This document shows positions 13,501 to 25,806 of a stretch of DNA of 64,000 bases, piece after piece. This DNA comes from Nemertoderma westbladi (Eukaryota; Xenacoelomorpha; Nemertodermatida; Nemertodermatidae): assembly GCA_032718475.1 (NCBI GenBank), contig JAUCBJ010003147.1:1-64000 (forward strand), given 5' to 3'. Each line of letters starts with the position of its first letter. Within the stretch, counting starts at the first letter, position 1. The translations under genes were made by a program, and so were the position numbers. Under the pieces are notes generated by a model. That model was not told the DNA's origin and did no database searches. It was given only the letters and a program-made list of their open reading frames with translations.

Positions 13501-16500
13501 TAACGTACTTAGTTTTACTCACGACCAGTCAATAACACACTTAGTATATGAGCTCCGACCATTTAATAACGTACTCAGTTTTACTCACGACCAGTCAATA
13601 ACACACTTAGTATATGAGCTCCGGCCATTTAATAACGTACTCAGTTTTACTCACGACCAGTCAATAACACACTTAGTATGAACCCCGAACATTTAATTAC
13701 GTACTCAGGTTTACTCACGACCAGTCAATAACACACTTAGTATATGAGCTCCGAACATTTAATAACGTACTCAGTTTTACTCACGACCAGTCAATAACAC
13801 ACTTAGTATATGAGCTCCGACCATTTAATAACGTACTCAGTTTTACTCACGACCAGTCAATAACACACTTAGTATATGAGCTCCGACCATTTAATAACGT
13901 ACTCAGTTTTACTCACGACCAGTCAATAACACACTTAGTATATGAGCTCCGACCATTTAATAACGTACTCAGTTTTACTCACGACCAGTCAATAACACAC
14001 TTAGTATATGAGCTCCGACCATTTAATAACGTACTCAGTTTTACTCACCACCAGTCAATAACACACTTAGTATATGAGCTCAGACCATTTAATAACGTAC
14101 TCAGTTTTACTCACGACCAGTCAATAACACACTTAGTATATGAGCTCCGACCATTTAATAACGTACTCAGTTTTACTCACCACCAGTCAATAACACACTT
14201 AGTATATGAGCTCCGACCATTTAATAACGTACTCAGTTTTACTCACGACCAGTCAATAACACACTTAGTATATGAGCTCCGACCATTTAATAACGTACTC
14301 AGTTTTACTCACGACCAGTCAATAACACACTTAGTATATGAGCTCCGACCATTTAATAACGTACTCAGTTTTACTCACGACCAGTCAATAACACACTTAG
14401 TATATGAGCTCCGACCATTTAATAACGTACTCAGTTTTACTCACGACCAGTCAATAACACACTTAGTATATGAGTTCCGACCATTTAATAACGTACTCAG
14501 TTTTACTCACCACCAGTCAATAACACACTTAGTATATGAACTCCGACCATTTAATAACGTACTCAGTTTTACTCACGACCAGTCAATAACACACTTAGTA
14601 TATGAGCTCCGACCATTTAATAACGTACTCAGTTTTACTCACGACCAGTCAATAACACACTTAGTATATGAGCTCCGACCATTTAATAACGTACTCAGTT
14701 TTACTCACGACCAGTCAATAACACACTTAGTATATGAGCTCCGACCATTTAATAACGTACTCAGTTTTACTCACGACCAGTCAATAACACACTTAGTATA
14801 TGAGCTCCGACCATTTAATAACGTACTCAGTTTTACTCACGACCAGTCAATAACACACTTAGTATGAACCCCGATCATTTAATTACGTACTCAGTTTTAC
14901 TCACGACCAGTCAATAACACACTTAGTATATGAGCTCCGAACATTTAATAACGTACTCAGTTTTACTCACGACCAGTCAATAACACACTTTGTATGAACC
15001 CCGACCATTTAATAACGTACTCAGTTTTACTCACGACCAGTCAATAACACACTTAGTATATGAGCTCCGACCATTTAATAACGTACTCAGTTTTACTCAC
15101 GACCAGTCAATAACACACTTAGTATGAACCCCGACCATTTAATTACGTACTGAGTTTTACTCACGACCAGTCAATAACACACTTAGTATGAACCCCGACC
15201 ATTTAATAACGTACTCAGTTTTACTCACGACCTGTCAATAACACACTTAGTATATGAGCTCCGACCATTTAATAACGTACTCAGTTTTACTCACGACCAG
15301 TCAATAACACACTTACTATATGAGCTCCGACCATTTTATAACGTACTCAGTTTTACTCACGACCAGTCAATAACACACTTAGTATATGAGCTCCGACCAT
15401 TTAATAACGTACTCAGTTTTACTCACGACCAGTCAATAACACACTTAGTATGAACCCCGACCATTTAATTACGTACTCAGTTTTACTCACGACCAGTCAA
15501 TAACACACTTAGTATATGAGCTCCGAACATTTAATAACGTACTCAGTTTTACTCACGACCAGTCAATAACACACTTTGTATGAACCCCGACCATTTAATA
15601 ACGTACTCAGTTTTACTCACGACCAGTCAATAACACACTTAGTATATGAGCTCCGACCATTTAATAACGTACTCAGTTTTACTCACGACCAGTCAATAAC
15701 ACACTTAGTATGAACCCCGATCATTTAATTACGTACTCAGTTTTACTCACGACCAGTCAATAACACACTTAGTATATGAGCTCCGAACATTTAATAACGT
15801 ACTCAGTTTTACTCACGACCAGTCAATAACACACTTTGTATGAACCCCGACCATTTAATAACGTACTCAGTTTTACTCACGACCAGTCAATAACACACTT
15901 AGTATATGAGCTCCGACCATTTAATAACGTACTCAGTTTTACTCACGACCAGTCAATAACACACTTAGTATGAACCCCGACCATTTAATTACGTACTGAG
16001 TTTTACTCACGACCAGTCAATAACACACTTAGTATGAACCCCGACCATTTAATAACGTACTCAGTTTTACTCACGACCTGTCAATAACACACTTAGTATA
16101 TGAGCTCCGACCATTTAATAACGTACTCAGTTTTACTCACGACCAGTCAATAACACACTTACTATATGAGCTCCGACCATTTTATAACGTACTCAGTTTT
16201 ACTCACGACCAGTCAATAACACACTTAGTATATGAGCTCCGACCATTTAATAACGTACTCAGTTTTACTCACGACCAGTCAATAACACACTTAGTATGAA
16301 CCCCGACCATTTAATTACGTACTCAGTTTTACTCACGACCAGTCAATAACACACTTAGTATATGAGCTCCGAACATTTAATAACGTACTCAGTTTTACTC
16401 ACGACCAGTCAATAACACACTTTGTATGAACCCCGACCATTTAATAACGTACTCAGTTTTACTCACGACCAGTCAATAACACACTTAGTATATGAGCTCC

Positions 16501-19077
16501 GACCATTTAATAACGTACTCAGTTTTACTCACGACCAGTCAATAACACACTTAGTATATGAGCTCCGACAATTTCATAACGTACTCAGTTTTACTCACGA
16601 CCAGTCAATAACACACTCAGTATATGAGCTCCGACCATTTAATAACGTACTCAGTTTTACTCACGACCTGTCAATAAATCACTTAGTATGAACCCCGACC
16701 ATTTAATTACGTACTCAGTTTTACTCACGACCAGTCAATAACACACTTAGTATGAACCCCGACCATTTAATTACGTACTCAGTTTTACTCACGACCAGTC
16801 AATAACACACTTAGTATGAACCCCGACCATTTAATTACGTACTCAGTTTTACTCACGACCAGTCAATAACACACTTAGTATGAACCCCGACCATTTAATT
16901 ACGTACTCAGTTTTACTCACGATCAGTCAATAACACACTTAGTATGAACCCCGACCATTTAATTACGTACTCAGTTTTACTCACGATCTGTCAATAACAC
17001 ACTTAGTATGAACCCCGACCATTTAATAACGTACTCAGTTTTACTCACGACCAGTCAATAACACACTTAGTATATGAGCTCCGACCTTTTAATAACGTAC
17101 TCAGTTTTACTCACGACCAGTCAATAACACACTTAGTATATGAGCTCCGACCATTTAATAACGTACTTAGTTTTACTCACGACCAGTCAATAACACACTT
17201 AGTATATGAGCTGCGACCATTTAATAACGGACTCAGTTTTACTCACGACCAGTCAATAACACACTTAGTATATGAGCTGCGACCATTTAATAACGGACTC
17301 AGTTTTACTCACGACCAGTCAATAACACACTTAGTATATGAGCTCCGACCTTTTAATAACGTACTCAGTTTTACTCACGACCAGTCAATAACACACTTAG
17401 TATATGAGCTCCGACCATTTAATAACGTACTTAGTTTTACTCACGACCAGTCAATAACACACTTAGTATATGAGCTGCGACCATTTAATAACGGACTCAG
17501 TTTTACTCACGACCAGTCAATAACACACTTAGTATGAACCCCGACAATTTAATTACGTACTCAGTTTTACTCACGACCAGTCAATAACACACTTTGTATG
17601 AACCCCGACCATTTAATTACGTACTCAGTTTTACTCACGTCCAGTAAATAACACACTTAGTATGAACCCCGACCATTTCATTACGTACTCAGTTTTACTC
17701 ACGACCAGTCAATAACACACTTAGTATATGAGCTCCGACCATTTAATAACGTACTCAGTTTTACTCACGACCAGTCAATAACACACTTAGTATATGAGCT
17801 CCGACCATTTAATAACGTACTCAGTTTTACTCACGACCAGTCAATAACACACTTAGTATGAACCCCGACCATTTAATTACGTACTGAGTTTTACTCACGA
17901 CCAGTCGATAACACACTTAGTATGAACCCCGACCATTTAATAACGTACTCAGTTTTACTCACGACCTGTCAATAACACACTTAGTATATGAGCTCCGACC
18001 ATTTAATTACGTACTCAGTTTTACTCACGACCAGTCAATAACACACTTAGTATATGAGCTACGACCTTTTAATAACGTACTCAGTTTTACTCACGACCAG
18101 TCAATAACACACTTAGTATATGAGCTCCGACCATTTAATAACGTACTTAGTTTTACTCACGACCAGTCAATAACACACTTAGTATATGAGCTGCGACCAT
18201 TTAATAACGGACTCAGTTTTACTCACGACCAGTCAATAACACACTTAGTATGAACCCCGACAATTTAATTACGTACTCAGTTTTACTCACGACCAGTCAA
18301 TAACACACTTTGTATGAACCCCGACCATTTAATTACGTACTCAGTTTTACTCACGTCCAGTAAATAACACACTTAGTATGAACCCCGACCATTTCATTAC
18401 GTACTCAGTTTTACTCACGACCAGTCAATAACACACTTAGTATATGAGCTCCGACCATTTAATAACGTACTCAGTTTTACTCACGACCAGTCAATAACAC
18501 ACTTAGTATATGAGCTCCGACCATTTAATAACGTACTCAGTTTTACTCACGACCAGTCAATAACACACTTAGTATGAACCCCGACCATTTAATTACGTAC
18601 TCAGTTTTACTCAGGACCAGTCAATAACACACTTAGTATGAACCCCGACCATTTAATAACGTACTCAGTTTTACTTACGACCAGTCAATAACACACTTAG
18701 TATATGAGCCCCGACCATTTAATAACGTACTCAGTTTTACTCACGACCAGTCAATAACACACTTAGTATATGAGCTCCGACCATTTAATAACGTACTCAG
18801 TTTTACTCACGACCAGTCAATAACACACTTAGTATATGAGCTCCGACCATTTAATAACGTACTCAGTTTTACTCACGACCAGTCAATAACACACTTAGTA
18901 TGAACCCCGACCATTTAATAACGTACTCAGTTTTACTCACGACCAGTCAATAACACACTTAGTATATAAGCTCCGACCATTTAATAACGTACTCAGTTTT
19001 ACTCACGACCAGTCAATAACACACTTAGTATATGAGCTCCGACAATTTCATAACGTACTCAGTTTTACTCACGACCA
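7541..19077. repeat. 64/66-bp satellite array, block 2
   Basis: About 11.5 kb of the same 64/66-bp monomers as block 1. Near the left edge (7,940-8,400) several units carry an extra GC in CACGACCGCAGTC, a local subfamily not seen elsewhere. Longer duplications are visible from shared rare variants. ACTATATGAGCTCCGACCAT followed by TTTATAACG occurs near 15,311 and again about 849 bp later. GAGCTGCGACC followed by AACGGACTC repeats at 17,210-17,500 and 18,190. The last units are identical to the end of block 1, including the rare TATATAAGCTCC variant at 18,963. No gene is visible in the block. Confidence 0.97.
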
Positions 19078-19563
19078 GCACCCCCACCCTCATCCCACCT
19101 CTTTACCATGTGCCCCACCGCCCTCCGGCCCCCCACAACCCGCCTCCAACCCCACACCCATCCCCACCCCCCACCCCAACATAATTCCCACGCCCCCACC
19201 TCCACCCCTAACCCCACCCACAGGCCCCACCAGAACGCCTAACACTCATCCCCAGACCCCTACCGCACCCCCATCCCCAACCCAAACCCTAACCTCCCAC
19301 CTCACACCCCCACCCCCATACCCATCCAGCACCCCAAACCTCATCCCACCTCTTTACCATGTGCCCTACCTCCCTCCGGCCCCCCACAACCCGCCTCCAA
19401 CCCCACACACCATCCCCACCCCAACCCCCATCCCAACACAACCCCCACATCCACCCCCAACCCCACCCCCACCAAAACCCCCACCACCCATCCCCACACC
19501 CCTACCGCACCCCCAACCCAAACCCTAACGCCCCACCTCCCACCCCCACACCTATTCAGCACC
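19078..19563. repeat. C-rich block, copy 2
   Basis: Near-identical to the block at 6,661 over its first 350 bp, with the same junction inside the same satellite monomer. It is longer by about 100 bp of further CCCCAC-rich sequence. The internal anchor CATCCCACCTCTTTACCATG occurs at 19,091 and 19,342. A proline/histidine frame runs out into ordinary sequence and stops at a TAA at 19,620, but composition alone explains it. Confidence 0.9.
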
Positions 19564-20106
19564 CCCACCCTGATCTCGTGGATGTGCTGACGGCTACTTC
19601 GACTGTATTTGGTGCACCTTAAATAACATTTCTGTATTTATTTAATTTGTAAATTATTGAGGTTGTCCAATTATTTATGTTACCTTGTGATAGTACTTTG
19701 TGCTAAATGACCTAAAACCATCTTATGCACGGTCTGGATCCAATCTCCAAATGCAATCACAGATAACCCTGTCCACCACTCTGTTGTTTAAAATCCTAAC
19801 TATATGTTTTTACTCAATTTAAACTAATCCATAAGCTAAATACTGACATTATGGCTATTTTGCAATTATATTTATTATTTAAAAATTGTTCTTAAAGTAA
19901 TACTTTCGGAAATTTTGCTTTAATTTTGTTTTTATATTTGAATTTACTTTAATTGTTAATTTGTGTACTGTATTATTATTAAAATTTATTTTTAGGTCTA
20001 CTTGCAATAGCTAAATGTGTTTTATCATTAGTATAAGCAGTAGTTAACCTACCACTACCAGTATGAATATTTATTTACTTGTATTGGTATGTAATTTTGA
20101 TATCGA
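19564..20106. other. AT-rich spacer
   Basis: Ordinary AT-rich DNA between the second C-rich block and the second 49/51-bp array. The first 60 bp are more balanced and open in one frame to a TAA at 19,620. Beyond that I see only A/T runs and no gene, RNA or regulatory signal. Confidence 0.6.
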
Positions 20107-20630
20107 AAACATATATGTGTTACATTAAGACGTCCTGGTAGAACATTGTCAGTGCATACATATATGTGTTACATTAAGACGTCCTGGTAGAACATTGTCA
20201 GTGCATACATATATGTGTTACATTAAGACGTCCTGGTAGAACATTGTCAGTGCATACATATATGTTTTACATTAAGCCGTCCTGGTAGAACATTGTCAGT
20301 GCATACATATATGTGTTACATTAAGCCGTCCTGGTTGAACATTGTCAGTGCATACATATATGTTTTACATTAAGACGTCCTGGTAGAACATCGTCAGTGC
20401 ATACATATATGTGTTACATTAAGACGTCCTGGTAGAACATTGTCAGTATACATACATATATGTGTTACATTAAGACGTCCTGGTAGAACATTGTCAGTGC
20501 ATACATATATGTGTTACATTAAGCCGTCCTGGTAGAACATTGTCAGTGCATATATATATGTTTTATATTAAGACGTCCTGGTAGAACATTGTCAGTGCAT
20601 ACCATACATATATGTGTTACATTAAGACGT
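20107..20630. repeat. 49/51-bp tandem repeat, copy 2 (about ten units)
   Basis: Same family as 7,341-7,540 but about ten units long. Most units carry TTAAGACGTCC rather than TTAAGCCGTCC. Other variants include ATGTTTTAC and one unit with GTATACATAC. The last unit is cut inside GACGTCC, where the (CCCCA)n tract begins with no linker, so the pentamer tract seems to have grown from or into the repeat. Confidence 0.94.
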
Positions 20631-20882
20631 CCACCCCACCCCACCCCACCCCACCCCACCCCACCCCACCCCACCCCACCCCACCCCACCCCACCCCACC
20701 CCACCCCACCCCACCCCACCCCACCCCACCCCACCCCACCCCACCCCACCCCACCCCACCCCACCCCACCCCACCCCACCCCACCCCACCCCACCCCACC
20801 CCCACCCCACCCCACCCCACCCCACCACCCACCCCACCCCACCCCACACCCCCACCCCACCCCCCCCCCCCACCGCCACCCC
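20631..20882. repeat. (CCCCA)n pentanucleotide tract
   Basis: About 33 near-perfect copies of CCCCA from 20,632 to about 20,798, then imperfect copies, CACCACCC and a poly-C run up to about 20,882. On the minus strand this is (TGGGG)n, a strong G-quadruplex motif. All six frames are open because the unit is short, so the long Pro/Thr/His and Gly/Trp/Val frames here are not genes. The tract starts about 100 bp past the stop codon of the SGNH gene. Confidence 0.97.
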
Positions 20883-20984
20883 CAACATCCGCACTCCGAC
20901 GCACTGTTTTCTGTTATTTTCATTATGTGATTGTGGGACCCTTAATTAAAAGAGCCACTCATAAATTAGGACTTACTGTGGGCG

Positions 20985-21602
20985 CTACACCACAGCAAGT
21001 AGAGCATGGCGGATAATGCTATAGAGTTTGGCATGGCCAAGGTCACTCAGGTGTATACCATCGGAGTGCAGCAAGGTTCCTCCCTGCACCCGATGGCATA
21101 ATGCACCTTGCATTTTAATTAGAACGCCGTTCTGGGCGTGGTTGAACCACGCCGCCATCCGCATATTTGTGGCGACACGACGTGAATCATAATCGGGGTC
21201 CACAGACACACCTTTAGGGCGCATTAACCTGGGGAACATTTGTGTCCATAACACACAGGAAGCACCATTGGAAGAATATTCCTGAATCATTGACTTTAAT
21301 TTAGAGACAACGTAATCTGTGTCTCTCACACACAGATCGTTGCTTCCAAATAGAAGTACAATGAAACAAGGTTTATTGTCCCAATTGGCCATCACCTCCT
21401 GCGCGTTATGGGTGTCAAATATTCTCCCTGACCGCAGCTGAAAGGTAACTTTGGCAACTGTTGGACAGATACCAAAGTTACGATTGTGGCCGCGGTTGTT
21501 GTGGTCAAGGTACCGAAAGAGGTGGTCTGGGTGTGAAGACCCAACGATTATAATTTCATGTACATGATTGACAGTACAAATAGCTTGGACCGGTAGTGGC
21601 AT
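20985..21602 (-). CDS. SGNH/GDSL-type hydrolase-like protein
   Basis: Single-exon frame of 205 codons. The frame is open further upstream through a TTG, but the first ATG is at 21,602, and a TATA/initiator pair just upstream fits a short leader. SGNH blocks are visible. IIIVGSSH (residues 17-24) is block I, with Ser23 as the likely nucleophile in GSS where GDS is usual. Gly59 could be block II. GSND (86-89) is block III. DGIH (181-184) with LSDLGH after it is block V, carrying the Asp/His pair. The family hydrolyses ester bonds, but the substrate is unknown. There is no signal peptide or membrane segment. Related stand-alone SGNH domains are known as second proteins of some eukaryotic transposons, such as Ngaro-type tyrosine-recombinase elements. 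The gene is divergent from the multi-exon gene starting about 390 bp away. No clear AATAAA follows the stop. Fold call fairly sure; activity and role inferred. Confidence 0.75.
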   Translation of the reverse strand: MPLPVQAICTVNHVHEIIIVGSSHPDHLFRYLDHNNRGHNRNFGICPTVAKVTFQLRSGRIFDTHNAQEVMANWDNKPCFIVLLFGSNDLCVRDTDYVVSKLKSMIQEYSSNGASCVLWTQMFPRLMRPKGVSVDPDYDSRRVATNMRMAAWFNHAQNGVLIKMQGALCHRVQGGTLLHSDGIHLSDLGHAKLYSIIRHALLAVV

Positions 21603-21644
21603 AATATCGACTGAATAGAGCAAATAAGTGGAGAGAAATGGGTA

Positions 21645-21683
21645 AAGTGATGATTTAATATGATACAGCGTTCCGTTTATATA
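21645..21683 (-). promoter_or_regulatory. Probable TATA/initiator promoter of the SGNH gene
   Basis: On the minus strand TATATAAA occupies 21,683-21,676. A TCATCAC initiator-like word places the start A at 21,651, 32 nt downstream. This would give a leader of about 49 nt before the ATG at 21,602. Spacing matches a metazoan core promoter; assignment is by inspection only. Confidence 0.5.
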
Positions 21684-21968
21684 GAAAATTGTAAAGCATA
21701 TTGATGGTGGAGACAGTTGTTAATTCAGCGTGTGTATGGTTACGGTGTACATTACGGTGATAATTAGTAATTGATATTGGTTTGTAAATGTGCTGCAATG
21801 CAGTCAGGCAGTTGTTTCTCTAAGGCATAACCTTCCAATCCAATAATACCATATATGGTAATAATTCCCTTGGTTGCATCATGAAGCCTATTCATTGGTC
21901 GTAACATTGAGTAATTCTAACTGCAGCATACAGTGATATTCCTCTGACAATTTTGTTGGCGGGTTGTG
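21684..21968. promoter_or_regulatory. Divergent intergenic region
   Basis: Spacer between two head-to-head core promoters. It is AT-rich with no reading frame of note. Two inverted CCAAT words (ATTGG) lie just beyond its right edge. A bidirectional regulatory region would fit, but I see no other recognisable site. Confidence 0.4.
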
Positions 21969-22046
21969 ATTGGCTTGCTGGCTGTAATTGGATATAGCTT
22001 CAGCCTTCAGCTATATAATTAAATATTCAGTTGCCATACTTCATTC
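21969..22046 (+). promoter_or_regulatory. Probable CCAAT/TATA/initiator promoter of the multi-exon gene
   Basis: TATATAA at 22,012-22,018 is followed 31 nt later by an initiator TCATTC (22,041-22,046), giving a start A at 22,043. Inverted CCAAT words (ATTGG) lie at 21,969 and 21,987, about 74 and 56 nt upstream of that start. No DPE-like element is obvious. The consistent spacing and the clean donor 108 nt downstream support the call. Confidence 0.55.
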
Positions 22047-22150
22047 ATTATTGAATTTGTTATCTCGCAAATATTTGGCAAATTATACATAATTATTTGC
22101 GTATTTCTTCTCCGTATTTTTCGCTCTGTTTTAACTTTAACACTTCTAAG
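22043..22150 (+). other. Probable 5' untranslated exon
   Basis: Stretch of 108 nt from the predicted start to a textbook donor, CTAAG|GTAAGT, at 22,150/22,151. It contains no ATG, as expected of a leader exon. It would splice to the acceptor TTTTTTATAG at 24,360, eight nt before the first ATG of the zinc-knuckle exon. Inference from signals only. Confidence 0.5.
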
Positions 22151-24360
22151 GTAAGTTTAATGTTACCCAAGGTGATTTGCACTTGCAGATTCAGATAAAC
22201 CTGCTTGCGTGCTGGACTGTTCTGATACCTACTGCAGTACTGGTAGCCTTACATTACTGCATTATACATACAGCCATATGTTTTTGAGTGAAAAGGTCAA
22301 TGCAGCAATGTTTGTGTTCCTGTCTGTGTAGACGTAGAACTGGTAGGCTAGTACAGTACCAAGCAAGGCAATTACCGGTACTGATCTACCGGAAACACAG
22401 TAAGCAAAACCAAAAACATGCCGATGTACATAGGCTACAGATATACATACGGATGTACTGATATAGGCCATACCTACTGCCTTGCCTACTGTACTAGTTT
22501 TCCCCTGTTGAAAGGTTTTATTTTCTGCGCCAAACGCTGTGTTATTTTAAGTGAATAAAATCCTTTGCCGGGTAGATGCAAAGCTTGTGCTGAGCGGACC
22601 TTTTGGCACCTTGTCCGGCGTAGCACATTTCTGCACCAGCTCCCGCCGCAAGTAGAAATGCTGCGCCAAAATAAGGCGTACAGACAGGCAGGTAGGCCTA
22701 ACACTTTTCAATTGGCTGATAGGGGTACAGGCCCAGTCTGACCGTCCCGTTACAAAGTTTTACACATACGGACTGACGGACGCAGAGCATGTAACGGTCT
22801 GCCGGTATTGTGCAATACTGCAATTCAGTTTAAATAGGCCTAGCCGTAATAAAATGTAAAGGTCTGCCGGTATCGTGCAATTCAGTTTAAATATCCCTAG
22901 GTAATAAAATCACAGTAATCTCTCACACGAACACGAAGCAGCCAAAGCAGAAAAACAATTCTTATTTTTATTTTTTATATCTGTAGGCAGATAGGCCTGG
23001 TGCCTGGATTGTTATTTTTTTTGTTTATTCTTTGTAACATGCTCCATTCTGCCATTACAGGTTAGGTAGGTAGGCCGACCACTGTTACACTGCCTTGTCT
23101 TGTCTTGCCTACTATTTTTACTCATTCCTATAGGCAATAAGATAACTTCCATCTATTTTACATTACGCCTACTATTTTGTTGTGTTAAAACAGAACTGTT
23201 ACCTGCCAGTCCTGCCTATACCTAGCACTGTGGCACCCTAGCAAGCGGTCTAGCGGCAGAACGGCCAAATTATTACGAGTAGGCCTACAGATCTGCCGAT
23301 AGGGCTACAGGTCAGCAGGTACCGGTACGAACCGGTCCGGTACTTATATTTTATACCAAATTTATTAATAGGTACGGTATTCTACAGTTCTATGTACCGG
23401 TACCCGTACCGGTGTATCAGAATTTTCACTCCCCATGTAAAATCATTTCATTTTTAAACTTCCCTAGTGCTGTAGTGTATTCTCATTCCCATGGTGTATT
23501 TTGTCTAGTGTATTTTATCCCCCTCAAGTGAAAACTCAACCCTGCATTTATATATTTTCGTATTAAGCAGATCCATCCCCAGTTAAATTGCTAAGGGCTA
23601 CCGCTATTAATTTATGGATTATTAATATATTTAAAAAAAATTTCAATTTAAAATATGAACACCATAATCACCATATGCCATACGCATACACCCTCTACAG
23701 TACTTTACTATATACAAATCTACAGCGTGTTTTTTTCTGTCTACTACAGCACCCTATAGATGATAGGATACTGCGGTCATCTATTCATTTAACTGAAGGG
23801 TTAGAATTATATCGAATTTAAATTACATTGAAATTTAAAATATATATAATGCTGTAATGGGGTAGGAATAAGCTGAGGGGAGTTACATTTCACTAAAAAA
23901 TCACCCGGAGTATTTTCATCCCCCGTTAAATATCCTAGTGAATTCTAACCGGGGGTGAAAACTGAAAGACAGCTAGACCTTGTGAATATTAACTGGGGGG
24001 TGAATTTTTAACTGTTTAGAGGGTGATGATTTTCTGCTACACCTGTACTGGTACTGGTAGCGTATTCTTTCTTCGTATTCGTACAGGTATATATATATTT
24101 ATATATACCGGTATATATATTTGTGTCATTGTAATGCTCGAATGAATGTTTAGCCCTAATCGTTCCGAATTTTGGTGGTGTCTTCTGTTTTGTATGTAGC
24201 GGTACCGTTATTTTATTTTTATTTCTATTTCGTTTTGCCTGTTCATTGCACATAATTAAATATATAGGGTCATAAATAGACATGAATGCGTAGGCCTATG
24301 CTGTTCTCTAGATCGGTTGTATTTTGTTAAATTATTTCTTTAATTTATTATTTTTTATAG
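22151..24360 (+). other. Proposed first intron, 2.2 kb
   Basis: No convincing exon on either strand. It is marked by many short palindromic words: TAGGCCTA-like words near 22,690, 22,840, 23,280 and 24,290, and ACCGGTAC/GTACCGGT words clustered at 23,320-23,415. Short frames here have no coding character. A stretch at 22,500-22,700 is more GC-rich and carries CTGCGCCAAA twice, but I cannot assign it. Confidence 0.45.
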
Positions 24361-24368
24361 ATAACGTT

Positions 24369-24617
24369 ATGCCAAAACGAAAGCAATCTTTTGTTTGCTC
24401 GTACTGCCAAGGTCGCTGTGGCAAGAAGCGACACAACAAGGCAACCTGCCCTATGCGCATCGAACATCTGCGGAAAGGGATAGATGCCGCCAACATGGAC
24501 GCCGGTAGAGAGTTGGAAATAGGTGGCGTTGGTGACCAACCCATCGGTATTCATGTAGAGATTCCGGGAAGCGCCGATGTCCATCAGACCGGCCGTTTAC
24601 ACGCGGTGGAAGCCAAT
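24369..24617 (+). CDS. Coding exon 1: zinc knuckle A
   Basis: 83 codons from the first ATG after the acceptor TTATAG (24,358-24,360) to the donor AAT|GTAAGT. Residues 10-27 read CSYCQGRCGKKRHNKATC, spacing C-x2-C-x3-C-x4-H-x4-C. This resembles the C..C...GHNK.TC knuckles of retroviral Gag and of MULE-type transposases, which bind nucleic acid. The knuckle is preceded by a basic MPKRKQ start and followed by MRIEHLRKG, then an acidic tail ending QTGRL.AVEAN. Exon 6 repeats this exon's plan. The eight-nt leader ATAACGTT separates acceptor and ATG. Zinc-binding call fairly sure; nucleic-acid binding is inferred from the family. Confidence 0.65.
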
Positions 24618-25291
24618 GTAAGTTTTATTTAGGACTAACTTATATTAAGTATTATTCTAAACAGAGGCATGCTTAATACACTGTTTGTACGGCCTGCATA
24701 CTGTATCTGGGAAACACACCATTATCTGCACACTATTTAACCCACTTATCTATACCAGGAGATCTGCCATCGTGAGTTACCCTCCTTGATAACCAATCTT
24801 GATTTGACTTTTAATCTTACCCACCATTGTAACTCTATCTATATTGTCTTTTTACCAGCCATTGTCTACCTCCCTGTTTACCTTCCACCTTATTTGGTAA
24901 AGCTCCATTATAAATGTATATGTGCTGTGGGTCGGAGCTTTAAGGAGAAGGACTTCGATCCAATGTAACATAATAAATTGTGTAATGTTGTAGTATTATG
25001 TTGTGCTAATATACTAATTACTATAAATTCTACGTACTCCTTATTGTTGCTGTGAAGTGCGGTCATTTCTTTAGTATAGTTTCGTTATAATATGTTATTG
25101 TTATTCTTATTTATAATTACAGAATAACTATAAGTACCGGTATACTTATGGAACTATAACACCCCCCCTCCCTCACTTAAACGGAATATAAATTTTCTAA
25201 AATTAAAAAATACCTACCTATCTCTTTTTGTTGTTTGAAGTCAGTATAAGTATATCTCTCCGTGTCATTATTTTAAACTGCTACTTTCTAG

Positions 25292-25543
25292 GTGGAGTTG
25301 GATCGCGAGACTCCGGAGGTAGCGGTCGGACGCGAGACTCCCACTTCTCCATCCTACGCGGACGCGTTGAGATCGCCTCCACGGCCAAGTATCTGTTCTC
25401 CGCTGCAACCAACCCCGGTAGGACGCGGGACTCTCGACGTCACGGTGGGACGCCAGACTCCCCCTACATCTCCATCATACGCCGACGCGTTGAGATCGCC
25501 TCCACGGCGACGTACTACCCGTCCGCCAACACCACCAACGCCG
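25292..25543 (+). CDS. Coding exon 2: Pro-rich repeat
   Basis: 84 codons between acceptor CTTTCTAG and donor CCG|GTTAGT. The peptide is two copies of a roughly 40-residue unit built on VGR.TP and SPSYADALRSPPR. The second copy is basic (PPRRRTTR). SYA.AL words also occur near the start of some retroelement nucleic-acid-binding proteins. No fold is expected, so it is probably a flexible linker. Codon use is GC-rich against AT-rich flanks, and the internal repeat shows in DNA as well as protein. There is no start codon at the exon edge, only GTG, which fits an internal exon. Confidence 0.55.
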
Positions 25544-25806
25544 GTTAGTTTAACATATATAAATATGTGGACCTACTTTGTCATTTTATATTTTGTTTCG
25601 GTGGTTTTCTAATACAATTACTGCATAAAACGATTAGCTGAAGCAATATATACAGTATATACCAGTATATACCTCCCAACACTCTACCCAGAGTCTCTCT
25701 TGACTCTTCACCCCGACCCCTCCCCCATTAATTCATTGAATCGTACATATTTGTTACATTTTTCTTCTATTTTTTCTCTTCTATCTATTATTTTTAAATT
25801 ATTTAG

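Noticed and set aside
4659-16691. 89-codon frames at 4,659 and 16,422 as paralogous small genes
   Set aside because: Four consecutive 66-bp monomers read in frame; ended by a 64-bp monomer or mutation.
1-19077. CRISPR-like alternation of repeats
   Set aside because: Monomers abut with no unique spacers and differ only by scattered substitutions; the setting is eukaryotic.
20543-21016. Pro/Thr/His and Gly/Trp/Val frames around the pentamer tract
   Set aside because: Direct readings of (CCCCA)n in five overlapping frames; no gene signals.
22262-24584. Short frames of 69-102 codons in the first intron and antisense to exon 1
   Set aside because: No coding bias or recognisable motif; antisense ones mirror the zinc-knuckle exon.
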